Source: Methanomassiliicoccales archaeon (GTDB lineage Archaea > Thermoplasmatota > Thermoplasmata > Methanomassiliicoccales > JACIVX01). Taken from it: a stretch of 7,313 nucleotides of DNA. Location: assembly GCA_024464195.1 (NCBI GenBank), contig JANHAK010000054.1:1-7313 (forward strand), in the 5' to 3' direction. Shown here piece by piece: positions 4,796-7,313 of the stretch (its first letter is position 1; each line of letters opens with the position of its first letter). The notes beneath the pieces were generated by a model. It did not search any database. It was not told where the DNA came from and was given only the letters and a program-made list of their open reading frames with translations. Both the position numbers and the translations under genes were made by a program.

Positions 4796-5938
4796 ATGCT
4801 CCAAACATTTCGTTCTCACGAAATACATTATCCTCCTATTGTGTTCAATGGGAAGAAGTCCTTTCTGCATGATTTGATTCTTAGGGGTAATGCAATAACA
4901 TGTCTTGGAGAAGGCTATCTCGCTTCGATCGAAAATGTGAACACAATCAACGCAAAGATAATATTTTTATTTCTGGAACATAATCAAGTTGATGGTGCGA
5001 ATTTGTCCTCCCTGAGCAGCGTCATCATCGAGATTCTAAAGTCAAGGGAATTCGAGGTGACTGAAAAGGGAGATCGTTTATTCGGAAAGAAAGGAACTAA
5101 TGAAGTTGTCTTTTTGCTGTTGGAAGGAACGGATGATGAGACAAAGATCCGATCTTTTCTCAACGAATTTAAGAATTTCAAAGGGAAACGGGTGATTGTG
5201 AGTCTTCAGCCGATTTCAGAGTCCTCGGCGGCACTTCTTGATCAGTCTGTTACCTATTGGGACAGGGAAGCTGTCGCTCGCGAAATTGGGCGAACGCGCA
5301 TCGAAAGAGTATTAGGAGAACATGATCACGGTCTCATTGATGAACTCATCGCCGATGATTATCCGAAAATTATTGCGCCAGAAGTACTGGAAGAAATGCA
5401 AGGCACGGAATTGAGCGAGAGGATCGTGAAACCCGTGATAGATATTTCGGATGTGAAAGAAATTTCAAGACAGACCGTTGGGGGCTTCAGATACCGGCTG
5501 GAGTTGGTTCCCTATTTCGTCTATCAATATTCGTGTGATCTGTACATTGATAAGATCAAGGTCGGTAGTGAGCGAGGACACTTGTCTGTCAATGCACTAA
5601 CGGGAAAGGTTGAGCCTTGGAACGAGAATGTCGACATCGTCTTGACGCTTGAACATGCGTACAAACGTCTGGAACCGATGCTGGAGGTAGAAGAAGCGAA
5701 AAAACTCGTCAAAAGTGAAGTTGTGAGAATACACACGCATGAGCAGGAAATTATCAGGGACACGGGGCAGGTTACTATTGTAGAGAAGAAAACAGTTTCA
5801 CCGAACCCCGATGAAGTTGTCGTAAAGGAACTGGGTGTATTTTACATCCCGATTTGGTGCGTCGAGGGCATTCATGGTGTCATGATACTCAACGCAGGCA
5901 ATGGAAAAATTATCAGTGAGGATTATTATAAGATTTGA
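4796..5938 (+). CDS. 380-residue protein, possible degenerate nuclease-like domain plus PepSY-like segments
   Basis: No firm family assignment is possible. There is no signal peptide or membrane segment. Numbered from the ATG at 4796, residues 75-165 follow the pattern of a restriction-endonuclease-like (Mrr/RecB-type) fold: helix, FEV-EKGDRLFG (86-97), a strand VVFLLLEG (104-111), KRVIVSL (131-137), then VTYWDREAVAREIGR (152-166), like the closing segment of such domains. The usual catalytic ExK/QxK is not seen, so activity is doubtful. The C-terminal half has two similar stretches, HLSVNALTGKVE (262-273) and GVMILNAGNGKII (361-373), resembling PepSY strand-turn-strand units, with an intervening helical, charged region. 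The start is uncertain: an in-frame TTG at 4781 adds five residues, and neither start has a Shine-Dalgarno sequence. The gene diverges from the 423-residue gene, with a promoter region between them. Confidence 0.8.
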   Translation: MLQTFRSHEIHYPPIVFNGKKSFLHDLILRGNAITCLGEGYLASIENVNTINAKIIFLFLEHNQVDGANLSSLSSVIIEILKSREFEVTEKGDRLFGKKGTNEVVFLLLEGTDDETKIRSFLNEFKNFKGKRVIVSLQPISESSAALLDQSVTYWDREAVAREIGRTRIERVLGEHDHGLIDELIADDYPKIIAPEVLEEMQGTELSERIVKPVIDISDVKEISRQTVGGFRYRLELVPYFVYQYSCDLYIDKIKVGSERGHLSVNALTGKVEPWNENVDIVLTLEHAYKRLEPMLEVEEAKKLVKSEVVRIHTHEQEIIRDTGQVTIVEKKTVSPNPDEVVVKELGVFYIPIWCVEGIHGVMILNAGNGKIISEDYYKI

Positions 5939-5985
5939 AGGAAGCATATTTTGAGGAAAATTGTTGTTCGAGATATGCATGGGAT

Positions 5986-6453
5986 TCACTCATTTCCCTC
6001 GATTCGTTCTAGGGTTTTTAGGATGTTTTCCCAGTGAGACCCTTTCCAGTAAACCTTGCCACAGCTCCGACAGCGAAAGAATTCTGTGTTGTTTATGAGG
6101 GCACCAACCGGCACCTCATTTTCAACCTCTTTTTGAGTAACTCTATCAACTTCTCCATTACATAGCGTGCATCTCGTAAAATCCTCATCCATCACTAAAT
6201 CAAACGACTTGATGACCTGACGAAGTTGTTCATAAAGCTCATCGCTTTCAATATAAAGACTTCTTTCGCCAAGCTTCTTTGCAAGATTTTTATCCCTGGT
6301 TAGCAGAATTCTCTTTTCTCTGAGCACTTGCGCCTCTATTTCCTCATCACTCTTGTTTTTTTCATAGATCGTGTCATAACCAATAATGCGCAACCACCTC
6401 GCAAGTGTTCCAAGCATCTCGTCTGCTGCGAATTTTATCCTCTCATTCGACAT
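5986..6453 (-). CDS. Mut7-C RNase domain protein with C-terminal zinc ribbon
   Basis: This 155-residue protein matches the Mut7-C family (PF01927/COG1656), a PIN-like predicted RNase domain. Residues 7-28 (FAADEMLGTLARWLRIIGYDT region) form the family's N-terminal signature with Asp11. Further conserved acids are in SDEE (35-38) and LLTRD (50-54, Asp54), consistent with a PIN-type metal site. The C-terminal zinc ribbon has CTLC (95-98) and CRSC (128-131), followed by the typical GKVYWKGSHW (132-141). The ATG at 6453 is preferred: an earlier ATG at 6486 would add eleven unrelated residues lying inside arfC. GAGG about 9 bases upstream may help initiation, and the start overlaps the arfC stop by 11 bases, so translation is probably coupled. 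RNA cleavage is the predicted role; the substrate is unknown. Confidence 0.9.
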   Translation of the reverse strand: MSNERIKFAADEMLGTLARWLRIIGYDTIYEKNKSDEEIEAQVLREKRILLTRDKNLAKKLGERSLYIESDELYEQLRQVIKSFDLVMDEDFTRCTLCNGEVDRVTQKEVENEVPVGALINNTEFFRCRSCGKVYWKGSHWENILKTLERIEGNE

Positions 6454-7084
6454 TCCTAGCAGCCTCGTAGATGAGGAGGATCCCATTACCCAATCTTTCT
6501 ACATCGATCAATTTGAGACGGAATGGTTGATGATCGGGAAAACCATCTCCTTCGACGGGAGTTGGAGCATCCCTCCCACCTAGAACAAAGTCCCCGATAA
6601 ACACACAATACCTGTCAATAAAGTCTTCTTTGAAAAAGGACCAAATGACTTCTCCTCCCCCTTCGACAAGCAATTTTCTTACGCCCTTCGAATAGAGATA
6701 TGAAAGTAATTGTTCAATGTCAACTCTGCCTTTTCCAAATCTCACGACCTCAGCATTTTTCCAGGTTTTCTTGCAGTCTTCTGACGTCGCGATAAGTGTT
6801 TGGGCATTTTGATTAAGGATCTTGGCATGATCCGGTGTTCTTCCGTTTGAATCGAGCACCACTCTCAACGGGTTCTTTTCTGGCGGAAGATCTTTGACAG
6901 TCAAATGCGGATCGTCTGCAAGTACTGTTCCGATGCCGATAAGAATCGCATCGCACGAGGCACGCAATTTTTTTACCCGCTCGAGATCCTCTTGAGACGA
7001 GATCCGCACTTGTCTTCGTTCTCTCCCAGCGATTTTTCCGTCAGGTGTCATTGCACAGTTGACGATCACATAGGGTCTCATCAT
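6443..7084 (-). CDS. arfC: 2,5-diamino-6-(ribosylamino)-4(3H)-pyrimidinone 5'-phosphate reductase (archaeal RibD C-terminal/RIB7 type)
   Basis: This NADPH-dependent enzyme reduces the ribosyl side chain of the diaminopyrimidinone phosphate made from GTP, an early step of archaeal riboflavin and F420 synthesis. The 213-residue protein is a single RibD C-terminal (dihydrofolate-reductase-fold) domain with no deaminase domain, as in archaea and fungi. Motifs are PYVIVNCAMTPDGKIA (4-19), ILIGIGTVLADDPHLTV (47-63), LLVEGGGEVIWSFF (138-151, nucleotide-binding glycines) and GGRDAPTPVEGDGF (169-182). An earlier in-frame TTG at 7132 would add 16 unrelated residues. The ATG at 7084, or the adjacent one at 7081, matches the usual N-terminus of the family. 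No good Shine-Dalgarno sequence precedes it; CTTATCAT at 7105-7112 on this strand may be the TATA element of a leaderless mRNA. Its end overlaps the Mut7-C gene by 11 bases. Confidence 0.93.
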   Translation of the reverse strand: MMRPYVIVNCAMTPDGKIAGRERRQVRISSQEDLERVKKLRASCDAILIGIGTVLADDPHLTVKDLPPEKNPLRVVLDSNGRTPDHAKILNQNAQTLIATSEDCKKTWKNAEVVRFGKGRVDIEQLLSYLYSKGVRKLLVEGGGEVIWSFFKEDFIDRYCVFIGDFVLGGRDAPTPVEGDGFPDHQPFRLKLIDVERLGNGILLIYEAARNVE

Positions 7085-7104
7085 CTCAGAACATGATGAA
7101 AAAA

Positions 7105-7112
7105 GATGATAA
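7105..7112 (-). promoter_or_regulatory. Possible TATA element of arfC
   Basis: On the minus strand the region reads AAATCTTATCATC, centred about 25 bases before the ATG at 7084/7081. The spacing suits a leaderless archaeal transcript, but the match to a TATA consensus is weak. Confidence 0.35.
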
Positions 7113-7215
7113 GATTTCCGTCCGTCAGACAATTCTTCATTTTGTCAGAGAACAATGAAAATTCATGAAAGCCAGCGAGTGCTAATTGTTAAGTATTATG
7201 AACTGAATATGAATC

Positions 7216-7313
7216 ATGATGGACGAAATTCAGATCATTGAATTAAAAGAAATGAATCTAAAAGGCGCTTATGTTATTGATGGATTCCCGAGTGTAGGGC
7301 TCGTAGGGTCGAT
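7216..7313 (+). CDS. PAC2-family protein (proteasome-assembly-chaperone-like), N-terminal part
   Basis: The first 32 codons of a gene run off the window. The peptide has a short strand-helix start (IQIIELKEMNLKGAYVIDG) followed by GFPSVGLVGS, the N-terminal signature of the archaeal PAC2 family (COG2047/COG1938). Members resemble eukaryotic proteasome assembly chaperone 2 and are thought to act as ATP-independent chaperones or in protein complex assembly; the archaeal role is not settled. Two adjacent ATGs, 7216 and 7219, are possible starts. No Shine-Dalgarno sequence is seen; TTAAGTATTA at 7189-7198 lies about 25 bases upstream and could be the TATA element of a leaderless mRNA. It is divergent from arfC across a 131-base spacer. 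Confidence 0.85.
   Translation, partial: MMDEIQIIELKEMNLKGAYVIDGFPSVGLVGS

Noticed and set aside
7124..7169. GTCAGA repeated 20 bases apart (7124 and 7144) and the TTCATGAA palindrome at 7162-7169.
   Set aside because: These are short AT-rich matches in a 131-base divergent spacer with no second line of evidence; chance is likely.
1..7313. CRISPR arrays, tRNA or rRNA genes, insertion sequences, attachment sites, toxin-antitoxin or other defence modules.
   Set aside because: No regularly spaced repeats, cloverleaf-like sequences, transposase or integrase motifs were found on either strand; gene content and composition look like ordinary chromosome throughout.

Overview
The window looks like ordinary chromosome from a euryarchaeon, most likely in or near the Thermoplasmata (for example a Methanomassiliicoccales relative); that placement is inference. 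The archaeal evidence is: a GMP synthetase split into separate glutaminase and ATP-pyrophosphatase genes, an archaeal-type riboflavin reductase (ArfC/RIB7 family), a DUF131/TIGR00304 membrane protein, a PAC2-family protein, and TATA elements about 26 bases before start codons that lack a Shine-Dalgarno sequence. There are no rRNA or tRNA genes, transposases, CRISPR arrays or phage genes.

Layout. Bases 1-1031 (+) hold the last 27 codons of an upstream gene (perhaps purE) and then guaAB, the synthetase subunit of GMP synthase, joined to it by a 1-base overlap. A HAD-family hydrolase (about 1033-1794, -) lies tail-to-tail with guaAB. A 222-base divergent spacer follows, then guaAA (2017-2592, +), the glutaminase subunit, translationally coupled to an unrecognised 82-residue helical protein (2589-2837, +). 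On the minus strand are a DUF131 membrane protein (2793-3200) and, upstream of it, an unrecognised 423-residue soluble protein (3346-4617). A divergent promoter region built around an inverted repeat of a TATA element separates that gene from an unrecognised 380-residue protein (4796-5938, +), which may combine a degenerate nuclease-like fold with PepSY-like C-terminal segments. Next is a minus-strand pair, arfC (riboflavin/F420 pathway) overlapping a Mut7-C RNase/zinc-ribbon gene (7084 down to 5986). Last comes the start of a PAC2-family gene (7216 to the window edge, +).

How it fits together. The left third concerns late purine synthesis: GuaAB activates XMP with ATP and GuaAA supplies ammonia from glutamine, so the two must associate although their genes are separated and start translation in different ways. 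GTP is also the precursor of the riboflavin/F420 branch in which ArfC acts, so purine and flavin genes share this neighbourhood, but direct co-regulation is not shown. No clear new defence or mobile system is visible. The best candidates for undescribed biology are the 82-residue protein coupled to GuaAA, the 423-residue protein with its hairpin-bearing leader, and the 380-residue composite protein.
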